DNA of 64,000 bases from Motiliproteus sp041586615 (lineage in GTDB: Bacteria > Pseudomonadota > Gammaproteobacteria > Pseudomonadales > Balneatricaceae). This document shows positions 43,291 to 52,823 of the stretch, piece by piece. Position numbers and translations under genes: made by a program. Each line of letters opens with the position of its first letter. The first letter of the stretch is position 1. The stretch lies in the NCBI GenBank assembly GCA_041586615.1, contig JBFGZS010000010.1, positions 1 to 64,000 on the forward strand, in the 5' to 3' direction. Below the pieces are notes generated by a model. It saw only the letters and a program-made list of their open reading frames with translations. It did no database searches and had not been told where the DNA came from.

Positions 43291-44262
43291 ATGAGCGATA
43301 ATGGTCTGGTGTACGGCTTCCTGCTAGATGGGAAGGGCGGGGCTAAAACACTCGCCTTGCGCGATGCGGTCAACTGGAAGCCCGAAGACGGCATCGCCTG
43401 GCTGCACTTTGACTACACCCATGACAATGCCCGGCAATGGATAGAAAACGAGGGGCATCTCGATAACCTGGTCGTCGAGGCCTTGCTGACCGGCGAGAGT
43501 CGTCCCAGAGCCACCCCCATGGGCGATGGCCTGCTCGTCGCCTTACGCGGCGTCAACCTGAGCCCGGGATCCAACCCCGAGGACATGGTCGGCATCCGTA
43601 TCTGGACCGACGGCACGCGAATTATCAGTAGCCGTAAACGTCGCCTGCTGTCGGCCAGCGACCTGGTTGAGCAGTTACACAAAGGCGATGGTCCCTGCAC
43701 CGCCGGGGAGTTTCTGATTATGTTATCGGACCGGCTGATGAGTCGTATGCAGACCACCATCGACGATACCGAAGATAAGGTTGCCTCGATCGAGGAAGAA
43801 ATCCTCAGTGCCGGTGACTATAACCTGCGCAGCCAGATCGCCTCGCTGCGGCGCGAAGTTATTTCGCTACGACGTTACCTGTCGCCACAGCGCGAAGCGA
43901 TGCTGCAGTTACAAACGGTCAAGATGTCCTGGCTCACCGCCGACGAGCGCCAGAGCCTGCGTGAAGTTACCGACCACCTGATCCGCTATGTCGAAGACCT
44001 GGATTCGGTCCGCGATCGTGCTGCCGTGGCGCAGGAGGAGCTGGCCAACCGGCTCGCCGAAGATATGAACAACCGGATGTATGTCCTATCGCTGGTCGCC
44101 GCGGTGTTTCTGCCGCTGGGCTTTCTCACCGGTCTGCTCGGCATCAATGTCGGCGGCATTCCGGGCGCCGAAAATCCCCTGTCGTTCTGGGTCTTTTGTG
44201 CCATGCTGGTGACACTCGTCGGATTTCAGGTCTGGATATTTAAAAGAAAAAGTTGGTTTTAA
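43291..44262 (+). CDS. zntB: zinc transporter ZntB (CorA family)
   Basis: A 323-residue CorA-superfamily transporter forming a pentamer, known for zinc transport in enteric bacteria. A cytoplasmic domain of about 260 residues (FLLDGKGGAKTL, WLHFDYTHDNARQWI, TRIISSRKRRLLSASDL) leads to two C-terminal helices. The pore loop reads GFLTGLLGINVGGIPGAENP, where GIN replaces the GMN of CorA, as in ZntB. The ATG has a GAAAGGAAT site. Ion selectivity is assigned from family resemblance only. Confidence 0.92.
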   Translation: MSDNGLVYGFLLDGKGGAKTLALRDAVNWKPEDGIAWLHFDYTHDNARQWIENEGHLDNLVVEALLTGESRPRATPMGDGLLVALRGVNLSPGSNPEDMVGIRIWTDGTRIISSRKRRLLSASDLVEQLHKGDGPCTAGEFLIMLSDRLMSRMQTTIDDTEDKVASIEEEILSAGDYNLRSQIASLRREVISLRRYLSPQREAMLQLQTVKMSWLTADERQSLREVTDHLIRYVEDLDSVRDRAAVAQEELANRLAEDMNNRMYVLSLVAAVFLPLGFLTGLLGINVGGIPGAENPLSFWVFCAMLVTLVGFQVWIFKRKSWF

Positions 44263-44386
44263 GAGATTCTTTCCGCAATGTTCCAGCATTCATGACCTTC
44301 TGCCGGGCGGGAATCAGCCTGTATGGGGATTCCGATTGCCGGTGTCCCCTGCCACGGCGCTCGCGCATTCACGGCCTGATCGTCAG

Positions 44387-44409
44387 AACGCGCAACGCTA
44401 TTGCGCGTT
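44387..44409. terminator. hairpin between zntB and diguanylate cyclase gene
   Basis: AACGCGCAA and TTGCGCGTT form a perfect 9 bp stem with a 5-base loop. It lies 125 bp after zntB and 133 bp before the cyclase start. No T run follows, so it may be a leader hairpin instead of a terminator. Confidence 0.5.
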
Positions 44410-44541
44410 AAAGATGGATCTGGATCAATAAAGCGTCAGCAAAGAGGCCGCCACGCTACGCATCCGCGAAAAAAATGGTGCATGATTCACAGTCGCTTTA
44501 TTTCAAAACGTCCTTACAAGAATCGTCGAGGTTGTACCGGC

Positions 44542-46230
44542 ATGTTCAAGCGTATCGGCAGCAAGATCATTGTGGTTTATGGAGCGATCACCATTACCGC
44601 CATGATCGGCCTGATGTGGTTTTACGCCACCCAGCAGGAAAAAAGCATTCTGGCGCAAAATGAGCTCACGATGGGCAAGATGGCCCAGAGTATCAGTGCC
44701 GGATTACAGGCCGTGATGCTGGCCGGTTACGCCGATATTGCCCAGGACTATGCGGCCAAACAGCAAGAAGTGCCGGATATTATCGATTTTCGTATTATCC
44801 GTACCGACGGCAACGCGGCCTTCCTTGACAACCGCACAATTGATCAGGTTAACGCGCGTATCGGGGATGAAGAGTTCGTGCCCCGCGACGGGGTTCGCCA
44901 GGAGTCGGTACTGCCTCGGGATAATCCCCACCTGCTCCAGGCCATGCAAACCAGAGAGATGGTCCCGATTTATGAAACCTCCCCCACCGGGGAGCGACAA
45001 TTGGTCTATCTGGCACCGATTCTAAACGCAAAGGACTGCCAGCGCTGCCACGGTAACGACAACCCCATCCGGGGTATCGTCAAAGTCACTACCTCGTTAA
45101 GTCCGGTCGAACACGCCATCCTCAAGACCCAGCATCGGGCCCTCCTCGTTTGTTTCATTATGCTGCTGATCATTTTGCTGGCCACCAGCTACTTCGTTCG
45201 CCATGCGGTTGTCAGGCCGATCAAGAATGTCACCGACGCGATGGTCAACGCGTCCCAGGGCAACCTGAATCAGTCGGTACCCATCTATGGTCGCGACGAG
45301 ATCAGCAGCATGGCCACCAGCTTTAACAGCATGACCTCGCAATTGCTCACGACCTACAAGGGTCTCGAGAGTGAGCAGGACAAACTCAACACCATCATTC
45401 TTAGTGCCCGGGAAGGGATCATCATCACCAACCGGGAAGGCGAGATCGTTCTCACCAACCCTGCCGCGGCGCAATATCTGCAAAAGAGTAATCAGGAAAT
45501 TCGTGAGGCAGGATTTCTGAGCATCTTCGACGATGAAGCCGCCATGCTGGGCTACCTGAGTGCCAACAACAACACCAGCCCGGTCCAGATCGACTACAAG
45601 GGACGCATTCTCAGTGTGGCGGTATCGCAGATCCATACCGAGGAAGGCAATATCAGTGGTTCCGCCGCGTTACTGCGCGATATCACCGAAGAGAAGCGCT
45701 TCGAACAGCAATTGATCAAGATATCCACCACCGATGCCCTGACCGACCTGTTCAACCGCCGTCATCTCGACCTGACCCTGGCCCAGGAGCTGGAGCGCGC
45801 GCAGCGCTACGGACAGACGTTGGCCATCCTGATGTTCGATGTCGATCATTTTAAGAAATTCAACGATACCCACGGCCATGATCAAGGCGATCGCGTGCTG
45901 CAGTCGCTGGGTCAGACCATGAAAGACAGCGTACGCACCGTGGATATCCCCTGCCGGTATGGCGGTGAGGAGTTTCTGGTGATTCTGCCTGGCACGGCAA
46001 CAGAAGGGGCGATGATTCTGGCCGAGCGGCTGCGGGAAAACGTGGAAAACACCCGCGTCGATGGCTTACAGGTGACGATCAGTATCGGTGTCGCCTGTTT
46101 CCCCGACGCTCCGGTGGCAAGCTACGACAAGCTTATCGAGGCGGCTGACAAAGCCCTCTACGAGGCCAAAGCGGCCGGGCGTAACTGCGTACGCAAGGCC
46201 GCACCAAGCGCCGATCTGGCGTTGGCATAA
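44542..46230 (+). CDS. haem-c sensor diguanylate cyclase (HAMP-PAS-GGDEF)
   Basis: A 562-residue membrane protein. Helices lie near 8-28 and 198-218, enclosing a periplasmic domain of about 170 residues that ends with KDCQRCHGND, a c-type haem motif (Cys166, Cys169, His170). This resembles Tll0287-like/DUF3365 haem sensors. A HAMP domain, a PAS domain (about 288-383) and a GGDEF domain follow, with GGEEF at 474-478 and an I-site RTVD five residues earlier. It should make cyclic di-GMP in response to a redox or gaseous ligand at the haem. The start MFKRIGS is chosen for its basic N-terminus before TM1; upstream ATG at 44482 is possible. Confidence 0.9.
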   Translation: MFKRIGSKIIVVYGAITITAMIGLMWFYATQQEKSILAQNELTMGKMAQSISAGLQAVMLAGYADIAQDYAAKQQEVPDIIDFRIIRTDGNAAFLDNRTIDQVNARIGDEEFVPRDGVRQESVLPRDNPHLLQAMQTREMVPIYETSPTGERQLVYLAPILNAKDCQRCHGNDNPIRGIVKVTTSLSPVEHAILKTQHRALLVCFIMLLIILLATSYFVRHAVVRPIKNVTDAMVNASQGNLNQSVPIYGRDEISSMATSFNSMTSQLLTTYKGLESEQDKLNTIILSAREGIIITNREGEIVLTNPAAAQYLQKSNQEIREAGFLSIFDDEAAMLGYLSANNNTSPVQIDYKGRILSVAVSQIHTEEGNISGSAALLRDITEEKRFEQQLIKISTTDALTDLFNRRHLDLTLAQELERAQRYGQTLAILMFDVDHFKKFNDTHGHDQGDRVLQSLGQTMKDSVRTVDIPCRYGGEEFLVILPGTATEGAMILAERLRENVENTRVDGLQVTISIGVACFPDAPVASYDKLIEAADKALYEAKAAGRNCVRKAAPSADLALA

Positions 46231-46645
46231 TCCTGACATCAGCGGCGGTCGTAAGGCCCGCGCAGACGGTAAAACCGCGCACGGTTGTCGCGCTTAACGG
46301 CGTCTTGCCGGTCATTTTATATGGCTGGGGCCTTGTGGATAACGTCTTGTGCATAACCCTCGTCTAACGGCGCCCGGCTGGTATAGGCACTCATCACAAG
46401 GACATTATTCTGGTTCATAACGCATCACCGGCATTAGCTACCGTCTTTCACACCTAGCACGCATTTATCCCTATGATGATAGCCCTATGATGACAGCCTA
46501 AGGATTTGACCTGCAAAGCCAACAACCAGAAAAATGATATATGCTTATTTTCTATTGGTCTTAACGTTACCCGTCCCTTTCAGGTTGTTTTCAGTTTGGC
46601 TCGCTATTGTATCCCCGAAGCCACACTAAACTCGAGGGACAGGAC
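46231..46645. other. 415 bp gap with a short direct repeat
   Basis: No gene is supported. CCCTATGATGATAG and CCCTATGATGACAG stand in tandem at 46469-46496. The segment before the next gene is AT-rich and probably contains its promoter. A GAGGGACAGG ribosome site ends the gap. Confidence 0.5.
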
Positions 46646-46957
46646 ATGAAAACGCTAATCAAATCCACCATTATTGCCAGCACCTTTTTTGCCGCCAGCG
46701 TCATGGCCGCACCTGCTTATGACAGTGACATTTTCAGCCATCCTGTCCAGGGCATTATGAGCGCAGCAGCGACAGACACGAGCAGCTTCAGCGAATTTGC
46801 TAATGTATTAAGCAGCCATCCTGTCGAAGGCTACATGACTGACAGCTCACCGCAGACTGGCATGGCGGCGACCCACTGCCTGAACAATGACACCTTCCTC
46901 GCACTTGAGACCCATCCGGTTGAAGGTATCTTGGATATGACCAGTCAGCGCTGCTAA
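46646..46957 (+). CDS. small secreted protein with three HPVEG repeats
   Basis: A 103-residue protein I cannot assign to a family with confidence. A clear Sec signal peptide (MKTLIKSTIIASTFFAASVM, then AAPA) leaves a mature protein of about 80 residues. It carries three spaced copies of a short motif: SHPVQGIM, SHPVEGYM and THPVEGIL. Each ends a helix-like stretch of about 25 residues. Two cysteines (Cys78 and the C-terminal Cys103) might form a disulfide. It has its own ribosome site, GAGGGACAGG, and is followed by a strong bidirectional terminator. It is probably periplasmic or released, and its function is unknown. Confidence 0.85.
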   Translation: MKTLIKSTIIASTFFAASVMAAPAYDSDIFSHPVQGIMSAAATDTSSFSEFANVLSSHPVEGYMTDSSPQTGMAATHCLNNDTFLALETHPVEGILDMTSQRC

Positions 46958-47051
46958 TCACGCGAGACGGATACGTGGGTCATGTGAGTCGAGAACCGAA
47001 CGGGGACGTCGAGGCCGGTCTTTCACAGCAGGCAGGGCGTCTTCGAGCACT

Positions 47052-47085
47052 CCCAAAAAAGGCAGCCGAAGCTGCCTTTTTTGGG
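47052..47085. terminator. bidirectional terminator before recA 3' end
   Basis: CCCAAAAAAGGCAGC and GCTGCCTTTTTTGGG form a perfect 15 bp stem with loop CGAA. The T run on each strand lets it end both the HPVEG-protein gene and recA, whose stop codon lies 16 bp away. Confidence 0.95.
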
Positions 47086-47101
47086 AGGTGATGGCTACCG
47101 A

Positions 47102-48142
47102 TTAAAAAATAATTTCACCCGTCTGCGGGTCAACTTCTTCTATTTTCTTTTTCGGCTTCGGCATTAATGCCTCACGAATCAAGCCTTCGATTTCATCGGC
47201 GACCTCAGGATTTTCCTCTAGATACTTGGCCGAATTTGCCTTGCCCTGACCAATTTTGTTGCCATTATAGGCGTACCAGGCACCCGATTTATCGACAATA
47301 TCTTCCTTCACACCCAGGTCGATCAGCTCACCCATCTTGTAGATACCCTGGCCGTACATGATCTGGAATTCGGCCTGTTTAAAGGGGGGTGCCATCTTGT
47401 TCTTGACGACCTTGACGCGCGTCTCATTACCGATGACTTCGTCCTTATCTTTCACCGCACCGGTGCGGCGGATATCCAGGCGCACGGAGGAGTAGAACTT
47501 CAAGGCGTTACCGCCGGTCGTGGTTTCGGGGCTCCCGAACATCACGCCGATCTTCATCCGGATCTGGTTGATGAAAATCACCAGGCAGTTGGCGTTCTTG
47601 ATCGAACCGGTGAGCTTTCGCATCGCCTGGCTTAACAAGCGCGCCTGCACACCCAGCGATGAATCGCCCATCTCACCTTCAATCTCCGATCGTGGCACCA
47701 GCGCGGCGACCGAGTCGACAACGATGACATCGACCGCACTGGAACGCACCAGCATATCGGTGATTTCCAGCGCCTGCTCACCGTTATCGGGCTGCGAGAC
47801 CAGCAGACCATCAATATTCACACCCAGCTTTTCGGCATAGGTGGGATCAAGGGCATGCTCGGCATCGACAAAAGCACAGGTTTTACCCATCTTTTGTGCT
47901 TCGGCGATCACGCTCAACGTCAACGTCGTCTTACCGGACGACTCCGGTCCATAGATTTCACAGATACGTCCGAATGGCAATCCGCCAATGCCCAACGCAA
48001 CGTCCAACCCAATTGAGCCCGTACTGACTTTATCAACAGCAAAGTTAGCAGGGTCGTCCATCTTCATGATGGCACCCTTACCAAATTGACGCTCAATCTG
48101 GGTAAGCGCTGCGGCCAGCGCTTTCTTTTTGTTTTCGTCCAT
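47102..48142 (-). CDS. recA: recombinase A
   Basis: A 346-residue DNA strand-exchange ATPase that also triggers LexA self-cleavage. Walker A is GPESSGKTTL, with LVIFINQIRMKIGVMFGSPETTTGGNAL as the L2-side DNA-binding segment. The N-terminus MDENKKKALAAALTQIERQF and an acidic C-terminal tail are typical. The start at 48142 has an AAAGGT site and excludes a 15-residue upstream extension. An SOS box lies about 100 bp upstream. No recX follows; a terminator ends the unit. It is divergent from mutS. Confidence 0.99.
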   Translation of the reverse strand: MDENKKKALAAALTQIERQFGKGAIMKMDDPANFAVDKVSTGSIGLDVALGIGGLPFGRICEIYGPESSGKTTLTLSVIAEAQKMGKTCAFVDAEHALDPTYAEKLGVNIDGLLVSQPDNGEQALEITDMLVRSSAVDVIVVDSVAALVPRSEIEGEMGDSSLGVQARLLSQAMRKLTGSIKNANCLVIFINQIRMKIGVMFGSPETTTGGNALKFYSSVRLDIRRTGAVKDKDEVIGNETRVKVVKNKMAPPFKQAEFQIMYGQGIYKMGELIDLGVKEDIVDKSGAWYAYNGNKIGQGKANSAKYLEENPEVADEIEGLIREALMPKPKKKIEEVDPQTGEIIF

Positions 48143-48244
48143 TGCGGTTACCTTTAACTCATCTACGGTTGATCGGCGTTGTGGCATCGAAACCTTGCGA
48201 ACAATGCCTGTGGCGTATGGCGCTTACGCCCATGCCGACACAAA

Positions 48245-48264
48245 TACTGTATATATGCTCAGTA
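48245..48264. promoter_or_regulatory. LexA (SOS) box of recA
   Basis: TACTGTATATATGCTCAGTA has the CTG-N10-CAG core and matches the gammaproteobacterial LexA consensus closely. It lies 103 bp upstream of the recA start, in the recA-mutS gap, so recA is expected to be DNA-damage-inducible. Confidence 0.93.
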
Positions 48265-48389
48265 TTAAATCACACTCTTGCTGAAACGCAAGACTCAATT
48301 CTAGCGATTATCATCCAATCCCTCCACTGATGAGCCAGCGAATGGCTCAGGCCGTGCGGCCTCTCTTCGATGCGGCCGCCATTTCCAGT

Positions 48390-48431
48390 ACAATACCTAC
48401 CTTACAATCCCTACCTTACAATCCCTACCTT
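48390..48431. repeat. 14 bp tandem repeat x3 upstream of mutS
   Basis: Three copies of ACAATCCCTACCTT, the first with one change (A for C). They end 30 bp before the mutS start codon and so lie in its leader or promoter. Confidence 0.92.
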
Positions 48432-48461
48432 TTTCAGTACTCAGCATCCACAGGGCAGAAC

Positions 48462-51056
48462 ATGGCAAAGGCAGCCTCCGACAGCAAACCCCACACACCA
48501 ATGATGCAGCAGTATTTTCGCATCAAAGCAGAACACAACCATGAACTGGTGTTCTATCGGATGGGCGATTTTTACGAGCTGTTCTTCGATGATGCCCGTC
48601 GTGCATCAGAACTGCTGGGGATCTCACTCACCAGCCGTGGTCACTCGGGAGGCGATCCGATCCCGATGGCGGGCATCCCCTTCCATGCCGCCGATAATTA
48701 TATTGCCAAGATTGTCCGCGCCGGTCAGTCGGTGGCTATCGCCGAACAAATTGGCGATCCGGCCACATCGAAAGGACCGGTTGAGCGTAAGGTCGTGCGG
48801 GTCGTCACGCCCGGCACACTTACCGAAGAGTCCCTGTTGGATGAAAGCCAGGACAACCTGTTGCTGGCGCTGACGCGCAGTGGCGACCGCTTTGGTATCG
48901 CGCACCTGGATCTGAGCTGCGGCCGGTTCCATATTGCTGAAGTCGAAGGCCTCGAAGCCTTACAGGGTGAACTGGCCCGGTTACGCCCTGCGGAGATCCT
49001 CTATAACGAGGAAGATGGCCTCGATGCCGCGCTGTCCTCCTCGTGCGGCGCTCGCCGCCAGCCCCCCTGGAATTTCGAACTGGAAACGGCTCGGCGCCTG
49101 CTGACCCAGCAATTCCAGACCCGCGACCTCAGCGGGTTCGGTTGCGAGGAACTGGAAACAGCACTGCGCGCCGCAGGCTGCCTGCTGAGCTACGCACGAG
49201 AAACTCAACGCACCAGTCTGCCGCATATTCGCGCGCTGCAGGTCGAAGAAAAAAATGACAGCGTGGCCATGGATTCCGCCACGCGTCGCAACCTCGAAAT
49301 CGACCAAAATTTATTGGGCGGCAGCGACAACACGCTGTTTTCGGTATTGAACAAGACCGCCACCCCCATGGGAGGGCGTCTGCTGCGCCGTTGGCTGAAT
49401 CGACCGTTGAGACAGATAGCCACCCTGCGCCAACGGCAGTTCAGCATCCGCTGCCTGATCGATGATTACCGCTACGAGGCGCTGACGCCCACCCTTAAAC
49501 AGATCGGTGATGTCGAACGCATCCTGTCACGCATCGCGCTGCGCTCGGCGCGGCCAAGGGATATGGAGCGCCTGAAGCGCAGCCTCAGCGCACTCCCCGA
49601 TCTGCAACATCAACTGCAAAACATGGAGTCACCGCTGCTGTTGCAACTGGCGACCAGTATTGCCGAGTTTCCGAGCTTAGAGACCCGCCTGCAAGCGGCC
49701 ATCATCGACAACCCACCGGTTGTCATTCGCGACGGCGGCGTCATTGCAGAAGGTTATGACGACGAACTGGATGAGCTGCGCGCGCTGAGCGAAAACGCCG
49801 GTGACTACCTGATCGACCTGGAAAAGCGAGAGCGCGAACGCAGTGGCATCCCGACACTCAAGGTCGGCTACAACCGCGTACACGGCTATTTTATCGAGAT
49901 AAGCCGCAGTCAGTCGGACAAAGCGCCGACGGAGTATATTCGCCGCCAGACCCTGAAAAACGCCGAACGTTTTATCACGCCAGAGCTAAAGACCTTCGAA
50001 GACAAGGCCCTTAGCGCCAAAAGCCGCGCACTTGCCCGCGAAAAGCAGCTGTACGATGCGCTTGTAGAGATTGTCGCTGCAGAACTGGCAGCATTGCAAG
50101 ACAGTGCCGCCGCCATCGCCGAACTGGATGTGCTGCACAACCTGGCCGAACGGGCAGACCAGCTGGATTTTTATGCACCGGAGCTTAGCGACGAACCCGG
50201 CATCGAAATCGAAGGGGGGCGCCATCCGGTTGTCGAGCAATTACTCGACGATCCCTTTGTCGCCAACGACCTGCGCCTGAACGATGATCGGCATATGCTG
50301 ATCATTACCGGTCCGAATATGGGGGGTAAATCGACCTATATGCGCCAAACGGCCCTCATCGTGCTCCTCGCGCATATCGGCAGTTACGTGCCCGCCAAGG
50401 TGGCTAAAATCGGCCTGGTTGATCGGCTGTTTACCCGCATGGGCTCTTCCGACGATCTGGCCGGTGGCCGCTCCACCTTTATGGTCGAAATGACCGAAAC
50501 CGCCAATATCCTGCACAACGCTACCGAGCGCAGCTTGGTCTTGATGGATGAAGTTGGCCGCGGCACCAGTACGTTCGACGGACTCTCGCTGGCCTGGTCC
50601 TGCGCGCATCATCTGGCCAGCCATAACCGCGCCTTCACCCTTTTTGCCACCCACTACTTCGAACTGACCGCGCTGCCCGACAGCACCGCCGGTGTCTCCA
50701 ATATCCACCTGACCGCGACGGAACATAACGACCATATTATTTTCCTGCACAGCGTGCACGAGGGTCCCGCCAGCCAGAGCTATGGCTTGCAGGTCGCCCA
50801 GCTCGCCGGCGTACCGCAAAGCGTTATTCAGGAGGCTCGCCAGAAACTGTCCCAGTTAGAAACCTTGCCCGAGCCCAATCCCGTCTGTGCCACTCCGCGG
50901 GAAAAAGCGCCGACGCACCCCATCCAGTCGGACCTGTTTGGTCAGCCGCCTCACCCGCTAGAGACCCAACTGGGTGAACTGGATATCGACGACATGACAC
51001 CTCGCCAGGCCCAAGCCCTGCTCTATACACTGAAAACCAAGTGGGGAAGCCATTAG
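48462..51056 (+). CDS. mutS: DNA mismatch repair protein MutS
   Basis: An 864-residue ATPase that recognises mismatches and starts methyl-directed repair with MutL. The mismatch-binding N-terminal domain has HTPMMQQYFRIKAEHNHELV and FYRMGDFYELFFDDA (Phe-x-Glu wedge region). The ATPase has GPNMGGKSTYMRQ, DDLAGGRSTFMVEM, LVLMDEVGRGTSTFDG and FATHYFEL. The start at 48462 matches the family N-terminus; the ORF extends 44 codons further upstream but that part lies in the tandem repeat and gap. It is divergent from recA; no cinA lies between. Confidence 0.98.
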   Translation: MAKAASDSKPHTPMMQQYFRIKAEHNHELVFYRMGDFYELFFDDARRASELLGISLTSRGHSGGDPIPMAGIPFHAADNYIAKIVRAGQSVAIAEQIGDPATSKGPVERKVVRVVTPGTLTEESLLDESQDNLLLALTRSGDRFGIAHLDLSCGRFHIAEVEGLEALQGELARLRPAEILYNEEDGLDAALSSSCGARRQPPWNFELETARRLLTQQFQTRDLSGFGCEELETALRAAGCLLSYARETQRTSLPHIRALQVEEKNDSVAMDSATRRNLEIDQNLLGGSDNTLFSVLNKTATPMGGRLLRRWLNRPLRQIATLRQRQFSIRCLIDDYRYEALTPTLKQIGDVERILSRIALRSARPRDMERLKRSLSALPDLQHQLQNMESPLLLQLATSIAEFPSLETRLQAAIIDNPPVVIRDGGVIAEGYDDELDELRALSENAGDYLIDLEKRERERSGIPTLKVGYNRVHGYFIEISRSQSDKAPTEYIRRQTLKNAERFITPELKTFEDKALSAKSRALAREKQLYDALVEIVAAELAALQDSAAAIAELDVLHNLAERADQLDFYAPELSDEPGIEIEGGRHPVVEQLLDDPFVANDLRLNDDRHMLIITGPNMGGKSTYMRQTALIVLLAHIGSYVPAKVAKIGLVDRLFTRMGSSDDLAGGRSTFMVEMTETANILHNATERSLVLMDEVGRGTSTFDGLSLAWSCAHHLASHNRAFTLFATHYFELTALPDSTAGVSNIHLTATEHNDHIIFLHSVHEGPASQSYGLQVAQLAGVPQSVIQEARQKLSQLETLPEPNPVCATPREKAPTHPIQSDLFGQPPHPLETQLGELDIDDMTPRQAQALLYTLKTKWGSH

Positions 51057-51167
51057 CCGGGCAACCCGAAACCAAACGCGACCGCGTGATCAGCGTCCCT
51101 GCAATGTTGTAAACAATGTCTATACTGACGGGACGCTCGCCGACACCGATAAAGAGGAGCATGGCGT

Positions 51168-51491
51168 ATGACATTCGTGGTCACGGAAAACTGCATCAAG
51201 TGCAAATACACCGACTGTGTTGAAGTCTGCCCGGTGGACTGCTTCTACGAGGGGCCAAACTTTCTGGTCATTCATCCCGACGAATGTATCGATTGCGCCC
51301 TGTGCGAGCCCGAGTGCCCGGTCGATGCCATTTTCGCCGAGGAGGATCTAGCGCCCGATCAGCAGCACTTTATGCAACTGAATGCGGAGTTGGCCGAACA
51401 CTGGCCGAATATCAGTGAAAAGATCGATGCCCCCGCCGATGCGGATGACTGGAAAGGGAAGCCGGACAAGATAAAGTTATTGGAGCGCTAG
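51168..51491 (+). CDS. fdxA: 7Fe ferredoxin FdxA
   Basis: A 107-residue ferredoxin. The first cluster is bound by CIKCKYTDCVEVCPVDC, the second by CIDCALCEPECPVDA; the layout fits a [3Fe-4S]/[4Fe-4S] ferredoxin of the Azotobacter FdI type. It is cytoplasmic. A GAGGAG site precedes the ATG. It lies between mutS and the convergent rpoS, as in pseudomonads and relatives. Confidence 0.97.
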   Translation: MTFVVTENCIKCKYTDCVEVCPVDCFYEGPNFLVIHPDECIDCALCEPECPVDAIFAEEDLAPDQQHFMQLNAELAEHWPNISEKIDAPADADDWKGKPDKIKLLER

Positions 51492-51747
51492 CACACGATA
51501 AAGGCTAGATATTCGTGTTTCGTCGCTCAAATTAGCGCCGAAACGGCGAAGGGCTTCGCCTGCAGACAGGCGCCCACGGGAGTGGGTCGCCCATTGCAGC
51601 AGCGTGCCTGCACGCGATATCGCGAACCCAACGGCCGCAATCCGACACAGGTTGCTCGTCGCGTTAAGGCAAGAAAGCATGACGACCACGCAGTCATAAG
51701 GCCTGAATAGGTCCGGGCCTCATACACGGTTAAAGCCGCCCGCGCAC

Positions 51748-52707
51748 CTATTCCAGCAGATCCGAACCGCTCAAGCCGTTATTTTCAACAATTTCACGTA
51801 AGCGCCGCAGGGCTTCGACCTGAATCTGGCGCACACGTTCGCGGGTTAAGCCAATCTCGCTGCCAACTTCTTCCAGGGTGCTCATCTCATGCCCGCGCAA
51901 GCCGAAGCGACGCGCCAGCACCTCGCTGTGTTTTTCCGGCAGGGATGACAGCCACTCATCCAGACGCCCGACCAAATTGGTGTTTTGCAACCAGGTTTCA
52001 GGGTCGGTCGCTTCGGTATCGGGAATCGTTTCCAGAAGCGATTTTTCTGAATCCTGCCCCACGGGGGTATCGACCGAGCTAACTCGCTCGTTCAGACCCA
52101 GCATACGCTTGACGTTCTCTACCGGCTTGTCGAGCATCTCTGCGATCTCTTCGCAGGTCGGTTCGTGATCCAGACGGTGAGCGAGTTGACGCGCAGCGCG
52201 CAAATAAACATTCAGTTCTTTGACCACATGAATCGGTAAACGGATAGTCCGGGTCTGGTTCATGATCGCCCGTTCGATCGTCTGGCGGATCCACCAGGTC
52301 GCATAGGTTGAAAAGCGGAAACCGCGTTCCGGGTCAAACTTCTCGACCGCACGAATCAGACCGAGGTTACCCTCTTCAATCAGATCGAGCAGTGTCAGTC
52401 CGCGATTGATATAGCGGCGAGCGATCTTCACCACCAGTCGCAGGTTGCTTTCGATCATCCGCTTACGGGATGCTTCGTCGCCCTTCAACGCACGGCGAGA
52501 GAAATACACCTCCTCTTCGGCGCTCAGTAGCGGCGAGAAGCCTATCTCGTTCAGATAGATCTGGGTTGCATCCAGATGACGGGCTTTTAGAAGGTCTTCA
52601 TGAACATCGCTACGCGCTTTGTCCATGATTGATCCTTCGCTGTCAGCCTTTCCATCATCACTGTTATACGCATTGTCTGCGTCAAGATCGTCTTTTTTGC
52701 CACTCAT
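51748..52707 (-). CDS. rpoS: stationary-phase sigma factor RpoS
   Basis: A 319-residue sigma-70-family factor for stationary phase and general stress. Region 1.2 has TQIYLNEIGFSPLLSAEEEV, region 2 has NLRLVVKIARRYINRGL, DLIEEGNLGLIRAVEKFD and FSTYATWWIRQTIERAIMN, region 4 has LEEVGSEIGLTRERVRQIQ. These are close to Pseudomonas RpoS. The start MSGKKDD at 52707 follows a CGAGAATT site; ATG at 52746 would add 13 residues. It lies downstream of the nlpD-like gene, where the rpoS promoter is often found. Confidence 0.97.
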   Translation of the reverse strand: MSGKKDDLDADNAYNSDDGKADSEGSIMDKARSDVHEDLLKARHLDATQIYLNEIGFSPLLSAEEEVYFSRRALKGDEASRKRMIESNLRLVVKIARRYINRGLTLLDLIEEGNLGLIRAVEKFDPERGFRFSTYATWWIRQTIERAIMNQTRTIRLPIHVVKELNVYLRAARQLAHRLDHEPTCEEIAEMLDKPVENVKRMLGLNERVSSVDTPVGQDSEKSLLETIPDTEATDPETWLQNTNLVGRLDEWLSSLPEKHSEVLARRFGLRGHEMSTLEEVGSEIGLTRERVRQIQVEALRRLREIVENNGLSGSDLLE

Positions 52708-52823
52708 AATTCTCGACTTCGTTTCCTGTAATTCGAGTGTTTCCATATGGCCGACACCTGGCACGCTGACCGGCCTTCAATATCCATTAAATTGCATAAG
52801 ACCAATCTAAACGATTGTTATTA

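Noticed and set aside
51492..51747. Possible RsmZ-type regulatory RNA between fdxA and rpoS, where pseudomonads carry rsmZ
   Set aside because: Neither strand shows the repeated GGA loops of RsmY/RsmZ RNAs, only two or three scattered GGA triplets, so there is no sequence support.
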